Assembly: GCF_014205225.1 (NCBI RefSeq)
Contig: NZ_JACHNB010000001.1
Location: 2,337,501 to 2,401,500, forward strand
Length of the DNA: 64,000 nt
Reading direction: 5' to 3'
Origin: Actinoplanes octamycinicus
Lineage (GTDB): Bacteria > Actinomycetota > Actinomycetes > Mycobacteriales > Micromonosporaceae
Position numbers and translations under genes: made by a program. The notes beneath the pieces were generated by a model. It was not told where the DNA came from. It made no database searches and saw nothing but the letters and a program-made list of their open reading frames with translations. Shown piece after piece: positions 1-11,751 of this stretch (position 1 is the first letter of the stretch; each line of letters begins with the position of its first letter).

Positions 1-2222
<2,222 letters not shown>

Positions 2223-2326
2223 CCCTAAATTTTCTGCTTGCGTCCACTGTGTGATTCACAGCAAACGAACAACCACCCCGGTTGGTGAACAATCACCGGG
2301 TTGCTGGTTGGTTCTGCTGATGGCTG

Positions 2327-2443
2327 TTTCGGTGGTCATAGCGGAGGGGAAACGCCCGGTTACATTCCGAACCCGGTAGCTAAGCCCTCCAGCGCCGATG
2401 GTACTGCACTCGGGAGGGTGTGGGAGAGTAGGACGCCGCCGGA
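2327..2443 (+). rRNA. 5S ribosomal RNA
   Basis: A 117-nt segment about 104 nt after the 23S end has the 5S pattern: loop motif CCGAACCCGGTAGCTAAG, the GATGGTACTGC segment, GGGAGAGTAGGACGCCGCC, and complementary 5'/3' ends. No tRNA lies between the 23S and 5S genes. The ends are estimated from the helix I pairing. Confidence 0.95.
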
Positions 2444-2452
2444 CTTAACGTC

Positions 2453-2494
2453 GAGAAACGCCCACCCGGGGTTCCGGGTGGGCGTTTCTTTTTT
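2453..2494 (+). terminator. Rho-independent terminator of the rRNA operon
   Basis: A long GC-rich hairpin has arms GAAACGCCCACCCGG and CCGGGTGGGCGTTTC with a 4-6 nt loop, followed directly by a run of six T. It lies 9 nt after the 5S gene and is the clearest intrinsic terminator in the window. Confidence 0.95.
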
Positions 2495-2496
2495 GC

Positions 2497-2865
2497 TACC
2501 CAAAAACTGTGGGTGCGGTTGTTCGCGTGGGGGACGGTTCGGGCGGGGAGGGCCATTCGAAGGCCGTCAGGCTTGATACCTCCGAATGGCCCTCCCCGCC
2601 CGAACCTTGCCTACTCACCGGGACTGCCGCGACATCAAGGGCATCTTTGGGGAGGCCGTCCGGGGTTCGGGTGGTGCGTTGGTGCGTTGGTGCGTTGGTG
2701 CGGGTGGTGGTGGGGCCGGCGCATCCACGGGGAGGGGCGGCTTGCGTGGTGAGGGGCTGGGGTTTGAGTAAAGGTGCGGTTGTCTTGGGTCGGGGGTGTG
2801 GGGGCCAATTTGGGGGTGGTGGCTTTTGGGGGTTGGGGGTGGGGGGTGGGTGAGTATGCTTGGGG
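2497..2865. other. Non-coding spacer between rrn operon and glyA, rich in repeats and G tracts
   Basis: No credible gene is seen. The spacer holds a perfect 24-bp inverted repeat (2536-2559 with 2583-2606), an 8-bp direct repeat GGTGCGTT (three full copies from 2673 plus a partial one), and from about 2788 to 2852 many runs of three to six G on the plus strand. Open frames here have composition unlike the neighbouring genes and no ribosome binding site. The glyA promoter is expected in this stretch but cannot be named. Confidence 0.8.
2536..2606. repeat. Perfect 24-bp inverted repeat with 23-nt loop
   Basis: The arm at 2536-2559 (starting GGTTCGGGCGGGG and ending CCATTCG) is perfectly complementary to 2583-2606. 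The stem is too long for an ordinary terminator and has no T run. It looks like an extragenic palindromic element, though only one copy is in the window. Confidence 0.85.
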
Positions 2866-2948
2866 TGGGCCGTGACTGGCGCGTTCGGATGGGTGACCAT
2901 TGGGGAGCGGCCTCGTCGAGATGACGACTTGCCGTGCGCCTGGGCCTT
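2866..2948 (+). promoter_or_regulatory. ZTP (pfl) riboswitch upstream of glyA
   Basis: The leader has the conserved blocks of the ZTP/pfl class: CGTGACTGGCG at 2871-2881, a hairpin GATGGGTGACCATTGGGGAGCG, a variable stem, and the 3' block CGCCTGGGC at 2937-2945. ZTP riboswitches sense the purine precursor ZTP/ZMP and are known upstream of glyA and other folate one-carbon genes. The 3' block is followed by GGGCCTTCT, which can pair with the Shine-Dalgarno region AGGGAGGTCC at 2962-2971. Ligand binding would therefore be expected to free the ribosome site. The family call is from motif recognition; the switching mechanism is inference. Confidence 0.9.
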
Positions 2949-2972
2949 CTACCTGCGTGATAGGGAGGTCCT

Positions 2973-4397
2973 ATGTCTGAGCTGAATGCTGAATCCACCG
3001 CGTTCCGGGCCGCGCTCGATGTGGTGCGGTCTGTTGAGCCGCGTATCGCTGACGCGATCGCGAAGGAGCTGACCGACCAGCGTGAGTCGCTGAAGCTGAT
3101 CGCGAGTGAGAACTACGCCTCGCCGGCGGTTCTGCTGGCCATGGGTAACTGGTTGTCCGACAAGTACGCCGAGGGCACCATCGGGCGCCGGTTCTACGCC
3201 GGCTGCCAGAACGTGGACACTGTCGAGTCGGTGGCCGTGGAGCACGCCAAGGCGTTGTTCGGGGCGCCGTACGCGTACGTCCAGCCGCACTCCGGCATCG
3301 ACGCGAACCTGGTGGCCTACTGGGCGATCCTGGCCGACCGAGTCGAGGTGCCGTACCTGAAGAAGTTCGAGAAGCGGCAGATCAACGACCTCACCGACGC
3401 CGAGTGGGCCGAGCTGCGCCAGGCCTTCGGCAACCAGCGGCTGCTGGGCATGTCGCTGGACGCCGGTGGCCACCTCACCCACGGGTTCCGGCCGAACATC
3501 TCCGGCAAGATGTTCGACCAGCGGTCCTACGGCGTCGACCCGGCGACCGGCCAGATCGACTACGCCGCGCTGCGGGAGACCGCCAAGGAGTTCAAGCCGG
3601 CGGTGATCGTGGGTGGCTACTCGGCGTACCCGCGCAAGGTGAACTTCGCGAAGATGCGGGAGATCGCCGACGAGGTGGGCGCGACCTTCATGGTCGACAT
3701 GGCGCACTTCGCCGGTCTGGTCGCCGGTGGCGTGTTCACCGGGGACTACAACCCGATCCCGCACGCGCACATCGTCACCACCACCACGCACAAGAGCCTG
3801 CGCGGCCCGCGCGGTGGTGCGGTGCTCTGCCAGCCGGAGCTCTCCTCGCAGGTGGACCGGGGCTGCCCGATGGTGCTCGGTGGCCCGCTGCCGCACGTGA
3901 TGGCCGCCAAGGCGATCGCGTTCGCCGAGGCCCGCCGGCCGGAGTTCGCCGACTACGCCCAGCAGATCGTGACCAACAGCCAGGCGCTCGCCGAGGGCCT
4001 GCGCAAGCGGGGCGTGCAGCTGGTCTCCGGCGGCACCGACAACCACCTGGTGCTGCTCGACGTGCACCCGTTCGGGCTGACCGGCCGGCAGGCCGAGCAG
4101 GCCCTGCTGGACAGCGGCATCGTCACCAACCGGAACGCGATCCCGTCCGACCCGAACGGCGCCTGGTACACCTCCGGCATCCGGATCGGCACCCCGGCGC
4201 TGACCAGCCGCGGGCTGGGCGTCGCCGAGATGGACCAGATCGCCGAGCTGATCCACACCGTGCTGGCCGGCACCACGCCGGACCCGGCGTCCAAGGCCAA
4301 GTTCACCCTGGACCCGGCGCTCGCCGAGGGCGTCTCGAAACAGGCCGCCGACCTGCTCGCCCCGTTCCCGCTCTACCCGTCGGTCAGCCTCGGCTGA
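2973..4397 (+). CDS. glyA: Serine hydroxymethyltransferase
   Basis: PLP enzyme converting serine plus tetrahydrofolate to glycine plus 5,10-methylene-THF in the cytoplasm. The 474-residue protein has the SHMT core: [12 protein letters not shown] near residue 45, the [12 protein letters not shown] block, [11 protein letters not shown], and the PLP-binding lysine K274 in [14 protein letters not shown]. It is about 50 residues longer than the usual 420-residue form, with extra sequence around residues 125-165 ([15 protein letters not shown]), matching a longer variant found in some actinobacteria. The ATG is preceded by GGGAGG at 2963-2968, 4 nt upstream. It stands alone behind a ZTP riboswitch, so expression probably follows folate/purine status. 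Confidence 0.97.
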   Translation: MSELNAESTAFRAALDVVRSVEPRIADAIAKELTDQRESLKLIASENYASPAVLLAMGNWLSDKYAEGTIGRRFYAGCQNVDTVESVAVEHAKALFGAPYAYVQPHSGIDANLVAYWAILADRVEVPYLKKFEKRQINDLTDAEWAELRQAFGNQRLLGMSLDAGGHLTHGFRPNISGKMFDQRSYGVDPATGQIDYAALRETAKEFKPAVIVGGYSAYPRKVNFAKMREIADEVGATFMVDMAHFAGLVAGGVFTGDYNPIPHAHIVTTTTHKSLRGPRGGAVLCQPELSSQVDRGCPMVLGGPLPHVMAAKAIAFAEARRPEFADYAQQIVTNSQALAEGLRKRGVQLVSGGTDNHLVLLDVHPFGLTGRQAEQALLDSGIVTNRNAIPSDPNGAWYTSGIRIGTPALTSRGLGVAEMDQIAELIHTVLAGTTPDPASKAKFTLDPALAEGVSKQAADLLAPFPLYPSVSLG

Positions 4398-4415
4398 TCC
4401 GCCGGCGTTCCGAAA

Positions 4416-4452
4416 CCCGTCGTGGCCGTGACCCGGCCACGGCGGGTTTTTT
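4416..4452 (+). terminator. Intrinsic terminator of glyA
   Basis: The hairpin is CCCGTCGTGGCCG / CGGCCACGGCGGG with a short loop, followed by TTTTTT. It lies about 18 nt after the glyA stop. Confidence 0.9.
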
Positions 4453-4771
4453 CGTTGCCCCGCACGGATGCTCCGGGTTCGTACCGAAAGCCTGTTTTAG
4501 CGAGACGAGCCGGAACCGGTTTCGGACAAGCTGTTATCGCCCGCCGTGAATCTCGTCGGTGACCCTCGCGGCAGTGGCCTGACCTGGGCGAACGATGTGG
4601 ACGGCGGGAACAGGAGATCGATTTCGCGGTTGCTCGTTACCGGTTCCGGAACCTCGCAACATCCTGGACATCGATTGGTAACGACTCTTAGCGTCGTGGC
4701 CTGGGTGAGCGCTCTCCCATCTTCTAGTCCCCACGTGCTGTCCCCTCCCGTCCTCCCCCTAGGAGACCCCC
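4453..4771. other. Intergenic region upstream of the secreted CBM32 protein
   Basis: No gene is supported; a short frame from 4546 lacks a binding site and runs into the next gene in another phase. The stretch contains a perfect palindrome GGTTCCGGAACC (4642-4653), a related segment CCGGAACCGG near 4511-4520, and the LacI-type operator at 4702-4719. It ends with the ribosome site TAGGAG about 8 nt before the ATG at 4772. Confidence 0.7.
4702..4719. promoter_or_regulatory. LacI-family operator (TGGGTGAGCGCTCTCCCA)
   Basis: An 18-bp palindrome is complete apart from one T:T mismatch pair, centred on GAGCGCTC with TGGG/CCCA ends. It resembles the TGGGAGCGCTCCCA operators bound by CebR-type LacI regulators of polysaccharide use in actinobacteria. 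It lies about 53 bp before the start of the secreted CBM32 gene, in a position suited to repression. Which regulator binds is unknown. Confidence 0.7.
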
Positions 4772-6961
4772 ATGAGACGCTCCCGCTGGCGGAGCGGCGC
4801 GATCGTCGGCGTGACCGCCGCCGTCGTCGCCGGTTATGCCGCGATCACCATGACCGGCGCCTCAGCCGCGGAGACGCTGCTGTCGCAGGGCAAGCCGGCC
4901 ACCGCCTCGTCCACCGAGGCGCCCGGCGCCTACCTGGCCTCCGAGGCCGTCGACGGCAACGCCGGCAGCCGCTGGTCGTCCGCCTTCTCCGACCCGCAGT
5001 GGCTCCAGGTGGACCTGGGCAGCTCGCAGTCGATCAGCCGGGTCGAGCTGTTCTGGGAGACCGCGGCCGCGAAGGCGTTCCAGATCCAGGTGTCGGACAA
5101 CGCGTCGAGCTGGACGTCGATCTACTCGACCACCACCTCGACCGGCGGCAACCAGAACCTGTCGGTCACCGGCGCCGGCCGCTACGTGCGGATGTACGGC
5201 ACCCAGCGGACCACCGGCTACGGCTACTCGCTCTACGAGTTCAAGGTCTACGGCGGCGGCACCACCACGCCGACCTCGCCGACCCCGACGCCGACCGGCC
5301 CCACCCTGCCCGGTGGCGGCAGCCTCGGCGCCCAGGTGACCGTCTTCGACCCGAGCATGTCGAGCGCGACCATCCAGGCCCAGGCCGACGCGATCTTCAA
5401 GCAGCAGGAGACCAACCAGTTCGGCACCCAGCGCAACCTGCTGGCCTTCAAGCCGGGCACCTACAACGGCCTGAACATCCAGGTCGGGTTCAACACCTCG
5501 GTGATCGGTCTCGGCCAGAACCCGCAGGACGTGCGGATCAACGGGGACATCACCGTGGACGCCGGCTGGTTCCAGGGCAACGCGACCCAGAACTTCTGGC
5601 GGTCGGTGGAGAACATCTCGCTCTACCCGGTCTCCGGCGCCAACCGGTGGGCGGTCTCCCAGGCGGCCCCGTTCCGCCGGATGGACGTGCACGGTGACCT
5701 GAACCTGGCGCCGAACGGCTACGGCTGGGCCTCCGGCGGCTACATCGCCGACTCGCGGATCAGCGGTGTCGAGGGTCAGTACTCGCAGCAGCAGTGGTTC
5801 ACCCGGAACAGCCAGATCGGCTCGAACTCCAACGCGGTCTGGAACCAGACCTTCGTCGGTGTGCAGGGTGCTCCGGCGAACAGCTTCCCGAACCCGCCGT
5901 ACACCACGATCGGCAGCGCTCCGGTGATCCGGGAGAAGCCGTACCTCTACCTGGCCGGTGCGGACTACGCGGTCTTCGTGCCCAGCCTGCAGACCAACGC
6001 GTCCGGCGTGAGCTGGGCGAACGGCAACACGCCGGGTACCAGCATCCCGCTCTCGCAGTTCTACGTGGCCAAGCCGGGCGACAGCGCGGCGACGATCAAC
6101 CAGGCGCTGGCGCAGGGTCTCAACCTGATCTTCCAGCCGGGCGTCTACCACGTGAACCAGACGATCAACGTGACCCGGGCGAACACCGTGGTGATGGGCC
6201 TCGGCTACGCGACCATCATCCCGGACAACGGCGTCACCCCGATGCAGGTGGCCGATGTGGACGGCGTGAAGGTGGCCGGCCTGCTCTTCGACGCGGGCAC
6301 CACCAACTCGGCGAACCTGCTGGTGATCGGCCCGAACGGGTCGTCGGCGAACCACGCGGCGAACCCGACCACCGTGCAGGACGTGTTCTTCCGGATCGGT
6401 GGCTCGATCGCCGGCAAGGCGACCAACAGCCTGCTGGTGAACAGCAACAACACGATCATCGACCACATCTGGGCGTGGCGGGCCGACCACGGCAACGCCG
6501 GGACCTACGGCTGGACGATCAACACGGCCGACAGTGGGCTGATCGTCAACGGTCAGAACGTGACCGCGTACGGGCTGTTCGTCGAGCACTACCAGAAGTA
6601 CGAGGTCATCTGGAACGGCAACGGTGGCCGCACCTACTTCCTGCAGAACGAGCAGCCGTACGACCCGCCGTCGCAGGCGGCCTGGCGCAGCGGGGCGAAG
6701 GGGTACGCCGCGTACAAGGTGGCCGACTCGGTGACCAACCACGAGGCGTGGGCGCTGGGCAGCTACTGCTACTTCAACGTGGACCCGAGCATCCACTCGG
6801 ACCGCGGCTTCGAGGTGCCGGTGAACTCCGGGGTCAAGCTGCACAACCTGCTGACCGTGTCGCTCGGCGGCAACGGCGTGATCGACCACGTGGTGAACAA
6901 CACCGGCGCCGCGGCGCAGGGCACCGCGACGGTTCCGGTCTACGTCACCAGCTTCAACTGA
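4772..6961 (+). CDS. Secreted F5/8-type (CBM32) and beta-helix protein, probable polysaccharide-active enzyme
   Basis: A 729-residue exported protein. Residues 1-33 are a Sec signal peptide (MRRSRWRSG, hydrophobic core, cleavage after ASA). Residues about 34-155 form an F5/8 type C/CBM32 sugar-binding domain (AVDGNAGSRWSS, WLQVDLGSSQSISRVEL, GYGYSLYEFKVYG). A Pro/Thr linker follows (TTTPTSPTPTPTGPT). From about residue 180 to the end there are repeated beta-strand turns of a right-handed parallel beta-helix (LNIQVGFNTSVIGLGQNPQDV, NTVVMGLGYATI, TVQDVFFRIGG). Double beta-helix layout suggests a GH55-like glucanase or related family, but I cannot assign it or name catalytic residues. The upstream LacI-type operator suggests sugar induction, and the downstream sugar importer is a plausible partner. 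Confidence 0.85.
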   Translation: MRRSRWRSGAIVGVTAAVVAGYAAITMTGASAAETLLSQGKPATASSTEAPGAYLASEAVDGNAGSRWSSAFSDPQWLQVDLGSSQSISRVELFWETAAAKAFQIQVSDNASSWTSIYSTTTSTGGNQNLSVTGAGRYVRMYGTQRTTGYGYSLYEFKVYGGGTTTPTSPTPTPTGPTLPGGGSLGAQVTVFDPSMSSATIQAQADAIFKQQETNQFGTQRNLLAFKPGTYNGLNIQVGFNTSVIGLGQNPQDVRINGDITVDAGWFQGNATQNFWRSVENISLYPVSGANRWAVSQAAPFRRMDVHGDLNLAPNGYGWASGGYIADSRISGVEGQYSQQQWFTRNSQIGSNSNAVWNQTFVGVQGAPANSFPNPPYTTIGSAPVIREKPYLYLAGADYAVFVPSLQTNASGVSWANGNTPGTSIPLSQFYVAKPGDSAATINQALAQGLNLIFQPGVYHVNQTINVTRANTVVMGLGYATIIPDNGVTPMQVADVDGVKVAGLLFDAGTTNSANLLVIGPNGSSANHAANPTTVQDVFFRIGGSIAGKATNSLLVNSNNTIIDHIWAWRADHGNAGTYGWTINTADSGLIVNGQNVTAYGLFVEHYQKYEVIWNGNGGRTYFLQNEQPYDPPSQAAWRSGAKGYAAYKVADSVTNHEAWALGSYCYFNVDPSIHSDRGFEVPVNSGVKLHNLLTVSLGGNGVIDHVVNNTGAAAQGTATVPVYVTSFN

Positions 6962-6973
6962 CCGACTGATATC

Positions 6974-7010
6974 GATCGGGGGTCGCCATCGGCGGCCCCC
7001 GATCACTTTA
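6974..7010 (+). terminator. Probable terminator after the CBM32 gene
   Basis: The hairpin GATCGGGGGTCGCC / GGCGGCCCCCGATC has a 3-nt loop and one G-T pair, starts 12 nt after the stop codon, and is followed by a weak T-rich tail (ACTTTATG). Confidence 0.75.
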
Positions 7011-7033
7011 TGCAACAAGAACACAACGCCGTG

Positions 7034-7080
7034 TTGACATCGCCGAAGCCTCGGGCGTCTACTCCAAGGCAACGTTGTCC
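7034..7080 (+). promoter_or_regulatory. Candidate promoter and operator of the sugar ABC operon
   Basis: TTGACA at 7034-7039 and TCTACT at 7058-7063 are 18 bp apart, giving a plausible sigma-70-type promoter. An inverted repeat AACAC...GTGTT (about 7020-7036) overlaps the -35 element, and a CAACGTTG palindrome (7070-7077) lies just downstream of the -10. The latter has the central CG symmetry of LacI-family sites. This is motif reading only. Confidence 0.5.
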
Positions 7081-7100
7081 CTCGATGTAGCGGAGGCGAC

Positions 7101-8123
7101 ATGCGCAGGCTGATGGCGGTCGCCGGCTGCGTGACGCTGGTGCTGGCCGGCGCGGCCTGCAACCGCGGCACCGGTGAGCCGGTGGTCGGGTTGATCACCA
7201 AGACCGATACCAACCCGTTCTTCGTGACCATGAAGCACGGCGCCGAGCAGGCCGCCGACGAACAGGGCCTGGATCTGCTGACCTTCGCCGGGAAGGTGGA
7301 CGGCGACAACGAGGCGCAGGTGCAGGCGATCGAGAACCTGATCTCCTACGGCGCCGAGGGCTTCCTGATCACGCCGAACGACTCGAAGGCGATCGTGCCC
7401 TCGCTGGACCGGGCGCACAAGGCGGGCATGCTGGTGATCGCGCTGGACACCCCGGTCGACCCGCCGGACGCCGCGGACGCCACCTTCGCGACCGACAACT
7501 ACCAGGCCGGCAAGCTGATCGGCGAGTGGGCCAAGGCCAAGTTCGCCAAGGACGGCAAGCAGGCGAAGATCGCCATGCTCGACCTCAACCCGAACCAGGT
7601 CTCCGTCGACGTCAAACGCGACCAGGGCTTCCTCGAGGGGTTCGGGATCCCGAACGGCGACCCGAACCGGATCGGCGACGAGAACGACCCGCGGATCGCC
7701 GGGCACGACGTCACCGACGGCAACGAGGAGGGCGGCCGTACCGCGATGGAGAACCTGCTCCAGAAGGACTCGTCGATCAACCTGGTCTACACGATCAACG
7801 AGCCCGCCGCGGCCGGGGCCTACCAGGCGCTCAAGGCGGCCGGCAAGGAGAAGGACGTCACCATCGTCTCGATCGACGGCGGCTGCCCGGGCGTCGACAA
7901 CGTGGCGAACGGGGTCATCGGGGCCACCTCGATGCAGTTCCCGATCAAGATGGCCCAGCTCGGCATCGAGGCCATCGCGCAGTACGCCAAGGACGGCACC
8001 AAACCGCAGAACACCGCCGGCAAGGACTTCGTCGACACCGGCGTCCAGCTGATCACCGACGACCCGCAATCCGGCGTGGAGGCCAAGGACTCCGCGTGGG
8101 GCAAGCAGAACTGCTGGGGGTGA
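7101..8123 (+). CDS. Sugar ABC transporter substrate-binding lipoprotein (RbsB/FrcB type)
   Basis: A 340-residue periplasmic-binding-protein-like lipoprotein that would capture a monosaccharide outside the membrane. The N-terminus [20 protein letters not shown] is a lipoprotein signal with lipobox LAGAAC. The two-lobe fold of family 4 is recognisable: [68 protein letters not shown] and [14 protein letters not shown]. The overall pattern is closest to the fructose/ribose group of binding proteins, but substrate is not certain. It is the first gene of a three-gene operon with permease and ATPase; the ATG follows GCGGAGGCGAC. Confidence 0.9.
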   Translation: MRRLMAVAGCVTLVLAGAACNRGTGEPVVGLITKTDTNPFFVTMKHGAEQAADEQGLDLLTFAGKVDGDNEAQVQAIENLISYGAEGFLITPNDSKAIVPSLDRAHKAGMLVIALDTPVDPPDAADATFATDNYQAGKLIGEWAKAKFAKDGKQAKIAMLDLNPNQVSVDVKRDQGFLEGFGIPNGDPNRIGDENDPRIAGHDVTDGNEEGGRTAMENLLQKDSSINLVYTINEPAAAGAYQALKAAGKEKDVTIVSIDGGCPGVDNVANGVIGATSMQFPIKMAQLGIEAIAQYAKDGTKPQNTAGKDFVDTGVQLITDDPQSGVEAKDSAWGKQNCWG

Positions 8124-8126
8124 GCC

Positions 8127-9142
8127 TTGAGCACGACGTCCACCGCGGCCGGGTTCGACGTACGCCGGCACGACTCGTTCGGGTTGCGGCTGCAGCACAC
8201 GCTGCACGGCAACCCGGTCCTCGGGCCGCTCGCCGTACTGATCCTGGCGATCATCGCCTTCTCGATCGTGAACACCCGGTTCTTCGCCGCGGCGAACCTG
8301 TCGCTGGTGCTCCTGCAGGTCACCGTGATCGCCACGATCGCGCTGGGGCAGACGATGATCATCTTGACCGCCGGGATCGACCTGTCGGCCGGCGCGATCG
8401 CGGTCTTCTCCTCGGTGCTGATGGCCCAGTTCTGCGTCAAGGGCGGGATGCCCGGGGTGCTCGCGCTGCTGCTCGGCTTCGCCTGCGGCACCGCGATGGG
8501 CGCGATCAACGGGGCGCTGGTGACCCGGATCAAACTGCCGCCGTTCATCGTCACGCTCGGCACGCTGACCATCTTCTTCTCGCTGAACTCGGTGGTCAGC
8601 AACAGCGAGACGGTGCGCGGCTCGGACATGCCCGGCCTGATGACCTGGACCGGTGACGCCATCGCGCTCGGGAGCTTCCAGCTCAGCTACGGCTCGATCA
8701 TCATGCTGCTGCTGTTCGCCTTCTTCTGGTACGCGCTCGGGCGGACCGCGTGGGGCAAGCACGTCTACGCCACCGGGGACGACGTGGAGGCGGCTCGGCT
8801 GGCCGGCATCCGTACCGGACGGGTGCTCTTCTCGGTCTACACGGTGGCCGGACTGCTCTACGCGATCGGCGGCTGGATCCTGATCGGCCGGCTTGCCTCG
8901 GCCAGCCCGAACGTCGGCACCGAGTACAACCTGGACTCGATCACCGCGGTGGTGCTCGGCGGGACCAGCCTGTTCGGCGGGCGCGGCGGGGTGATCGGCA
9001 CGCTGATCGGCGCGCTGATCGTCGGGGTGTTCCGCAACGGCTTGCAGCTGGCCGGCGTCGCGGTGGTCTGGCAGGGCTTCGCGATCGGCCTGCTGGTGCT
9101 GATCGCGGTCTCGCTGGACCAGTGGATCAGGAAGGTGAAGGC

Positions 9143-9146
<4 letters not shown>
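8127..9146 (+). CDS. Sugar ABC transporter permease (RbsC/FrcC type)
   Basis: A 339-residue integral membrane protein with eight or more hydrophobic segments. Family motifs are IALGQTMIILTAGIDLSAGA, CGTAMGAINGALVTRIKLPPFIVTLGT, RTAWGKHVYATGDDVEAARLAGI (the EAA-like loop that docks on the ATPase) and AVVLGGTSLFGGRGGVIGTLIG. The start is TTG at 8127, 3 nt after the stop of the binding protein, with GGGGGTGAG as the ribosome site. It would form the membrane channel for the sugar delivered by the upstream lipoprotein. Confidence 0.9.
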
Positions 9147-9964
<818 letters not shown>

Positions 9965-9973
<9 letters not shown>

Positions 9974-10636
9974 CCCGCTGGGGCGGATCAGTCCGGCCTC
10001 GTACGCGGCGATCACCAGCTGGGCGCGGTCGTGCGCGCCCAGCTTGGTCATCGCGCGGTTGACGTGGGTCTTCACCGTGTGCGGGCTGACCGTCAGGTGC
10101 TCGGCGATGTCCTGGTTGGACAACCCGGAGCCGACCAGCAGCAGCACCTCGCGCTCCCGCTCGGTGAGCGCGGCCAGGCGTTCCGGGGCGGGCGCCGCGC
10201 CCTGCTCGGGGCGGGCCAGATAGCGCGCGATCAGGCTGCGGGTGGCGGCCGGGGTGAGCAGCGCGTCGCCCCGGTGCACCACCTCGACGGCGTGCAGCAG
10301 CTCGGCCGGTTCGGCGCTCTTGCCGAGGAAACCGCTCGCGCCGCAGCGCAGGGCGGCGAAGACGTACTCGTCGATCTCGAACGTGGTCAGGATCAGCACC
10401 CGGACGCCGGCCAGTGCCGGGTCGGCGGTGATCAGCCGGGTGGCGGCCAGGCCGTCCAGTTCCGGCATCCGGATGTCCATCAGCAACACGTCGGCGCCGG
10501 GGGAGCGGGCCAGCGCGACCGCCTCGTGACCGGTCCGGGCGGTGCCGGCCACGGTCATCCCGGGGGTCGAGGCGATCAGCGTGGCGAAGCTGGCCACCAG
10601 CAGCGGCTGGTCGTCCGCGAGACCGACTCTGATCAT
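9965..10636 (-). CDS. NarL/LuxR-family response regulator
   Basis: A 223-residue two-component regulator. The receiver domain (about 1-120) has acidic residues in LADDQPLL, phospho-acceptor Asp in VLLMDIRMPELDG, and the LTTFEIDEYVFAALRCGASGFL block with a conserved switch Thr; the usual Lys is in FLGKSA. A LuxR helix-turn-helix (about 155-215) reads LTEREREVLLLVGSGLSNQDIAEHL and TVKTHVNRAMTKL. Its ATG overlaps the stop of the upstream histidine kinase by 4 bp, so the two are co-transcribed partners. The likely target is the divergent ABC-2 exporter at 11863, by analogy to similar loci. Confidence 0.95.
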
Positions 10637-11751
10637 GCGGCGGCACCGGTGGGCAGGGTGGCGCTGACCCGGAAGCCGCCGATCGCCCGCGGCCCGGCGT
10701 GGAACTCGCCGCCCAGGGCGGTGACCCGCTCGCGCATCCCCAGCAGGCCGTGACTACCTGTGGAAACTCGGTTGTCCACAGGGCTGTCCACAGGCGGGCG
10801 GTCGTTTTCCACAACCACGGTCAGGGTGCCGGCCTCGTGCCGGAGGGTGAGCCGGACCGCGGTGGGGCCGGCGTGCCGGGCGACGTTGGTCAGCGACTCC
10901 TGGACCACCCGGTAGGCGACCACGTCGGCGGCGGGCGGGATCGGCGGCGCGTCCTCCTGCCGGACGAAGGAGATCGTCAACCCGGACCGGCGGAACGCCG
11001 TGAGCAGGTCGTCCAGGGCGGCCAGGCCGACCGCCGGCTCGACCGGCGCGGCCGGCTCGCCGGGCCGGCGCAGCAGGCTGACCGCGTCGCGCAGCTCGGC
11101 CAGCGCGTCCCGGCTGCCCCGCCGGATCTGCTCGAAGGTGGCCCCGGCCGGATCGCCGGCCGCCAGGTGGGCGGCCACCCCGGCCTGCACGTTGATCAGC
11201 GCGAGGTGGTGGCCGACGCTGTCGTGCAGGTCCCGCGCGATCCGCAGGCGCTCGGCGGCCAGCCGCTCCTCGGCCCGCAGCAGCGCCTCGGCCAGGTAGA
11301 GCCGGCGGTTGCGGGCGGCCTCGCCGGCGGCCACCGCGACGCCGCCGAGGGCGGCCAGCGCCAGGTTCTCCGGGCCCAGCCAGTGGTCGGCCCGGACCGC
11401 GGTGTGGAATGCCCCGATCGCGGCCACCACCAGGCAGGCGATCAGCCACGGGTGCCGCCGGCCGCGGGTCTCCACCACGGTGTAGAGGGCGAGCAGCGGC
11501 GCGGCCAAGACCAGCAGCCCGGCGCCGCCGGGCACCCAGCCCAGGTAGCCCTCGGCGGCCACGGTGGCGGCCAGCAGCACCGGGACCGGCCACCGGCGGC
11601 GCCAGACCAGCGGCAGGCAGGTGGCGGCGACCAGGGCGAGCGCCACCGGGTTGCGCAGGTGACCGGGGAACGCCGAGGTGATCAGCACGACCAGGGCGAT
11701 CGTCGCCGCGATGGCGGCGTCCATCACCTGTGGACGGCTGTGGAACCGCAT
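10633..11751 (-). CDS. Sensor histidine kinase (HisKA_3 / NarL-partner type)
   Basis: A 372-residue membrane kinase. Four to five hydrophobic segments fill residues about 12-150 with hardly any extracellular loop, so it probably senses within the membrane. The dimerisation/phosphoacceptor motif is LRIARDLHDSVGHHLALI (His near residue 176). The ATP-binding domain has the N-box VVQESLTNVARHAG and a G-box GSHGLLGMRERVTALGGEF. Start ATG at 11751 precedes MRFHSR; a longer frame upstream is antisense to the exporter gene. The coding region contains a cluster of DnaA-box-like 9-mers and unusual codons at 10757-10813. Confidence 0.93.
   Translation of the reverse strand: MRFHSRPQVMDAAIAATIALVVLITSAFPGHLRNPVALALVAATCLPLVWRRRWPVPVLLAATVAAEGYLGWVPGGAGLLVLAAPLLALYTVVETRGRRHPWLIACLVVAAIGAFHTAVRADHWLGPENLALAALGGVAVAAGEAARNRRLYLAEALLRAEERLAAERLRIARDLHDSVGHHLALINVQAGVAAHLAAGDPAGATFEQIRRGSRDALAELRDAVSLLRRPGEPAAPVEPAVGLAALDDLLTAFRRSGLTISFVRQEDAPPIPPAADVVAYRVVQESLTNVARHAGPTAVRLTLRHEAGTLTVVVENDRPPVDSPVDNRVSTGSHGLLGMRERVTALGGEFHAGPRAIGGFRVSATLPTGAAA
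10759..10813. other. Cluster of four DnaA-box-like 9-mers inside the histidine kinase gene
   Basis: Four TCCACA-type 9-mers occur in 55 bp: GTTTCCACA (10759-10767, reverse), TTGTCCACA (10772-10780), CTGTCCACA (10784-10792) and TTTTCCACA (10805-10813). TTGTCCACA is the preferred streptomycete DnaA site. The encoded stretch (ENDRPPVDSPVDNRVSTGSH) uses CGA, GTT, ACA, GGT and AGT codons that are rare in neighbouring genes. Pairs also form TGTGGA-N-TCCACA inverted repeats, so a transcription-factor site is an alternative. Confidence 0.55.

Noticed and set aside
2301..2576. Open frame across the 5S gene
   Set aside because: It reads through the 5S rRNA and its terminator; not a gene.
10759..10813. 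Replication origin (oriC)
   Set aside because: The DnaA-like cluster is inside a coding gene with no dnaA, dnaN or AT-rich unwinding region nearby.
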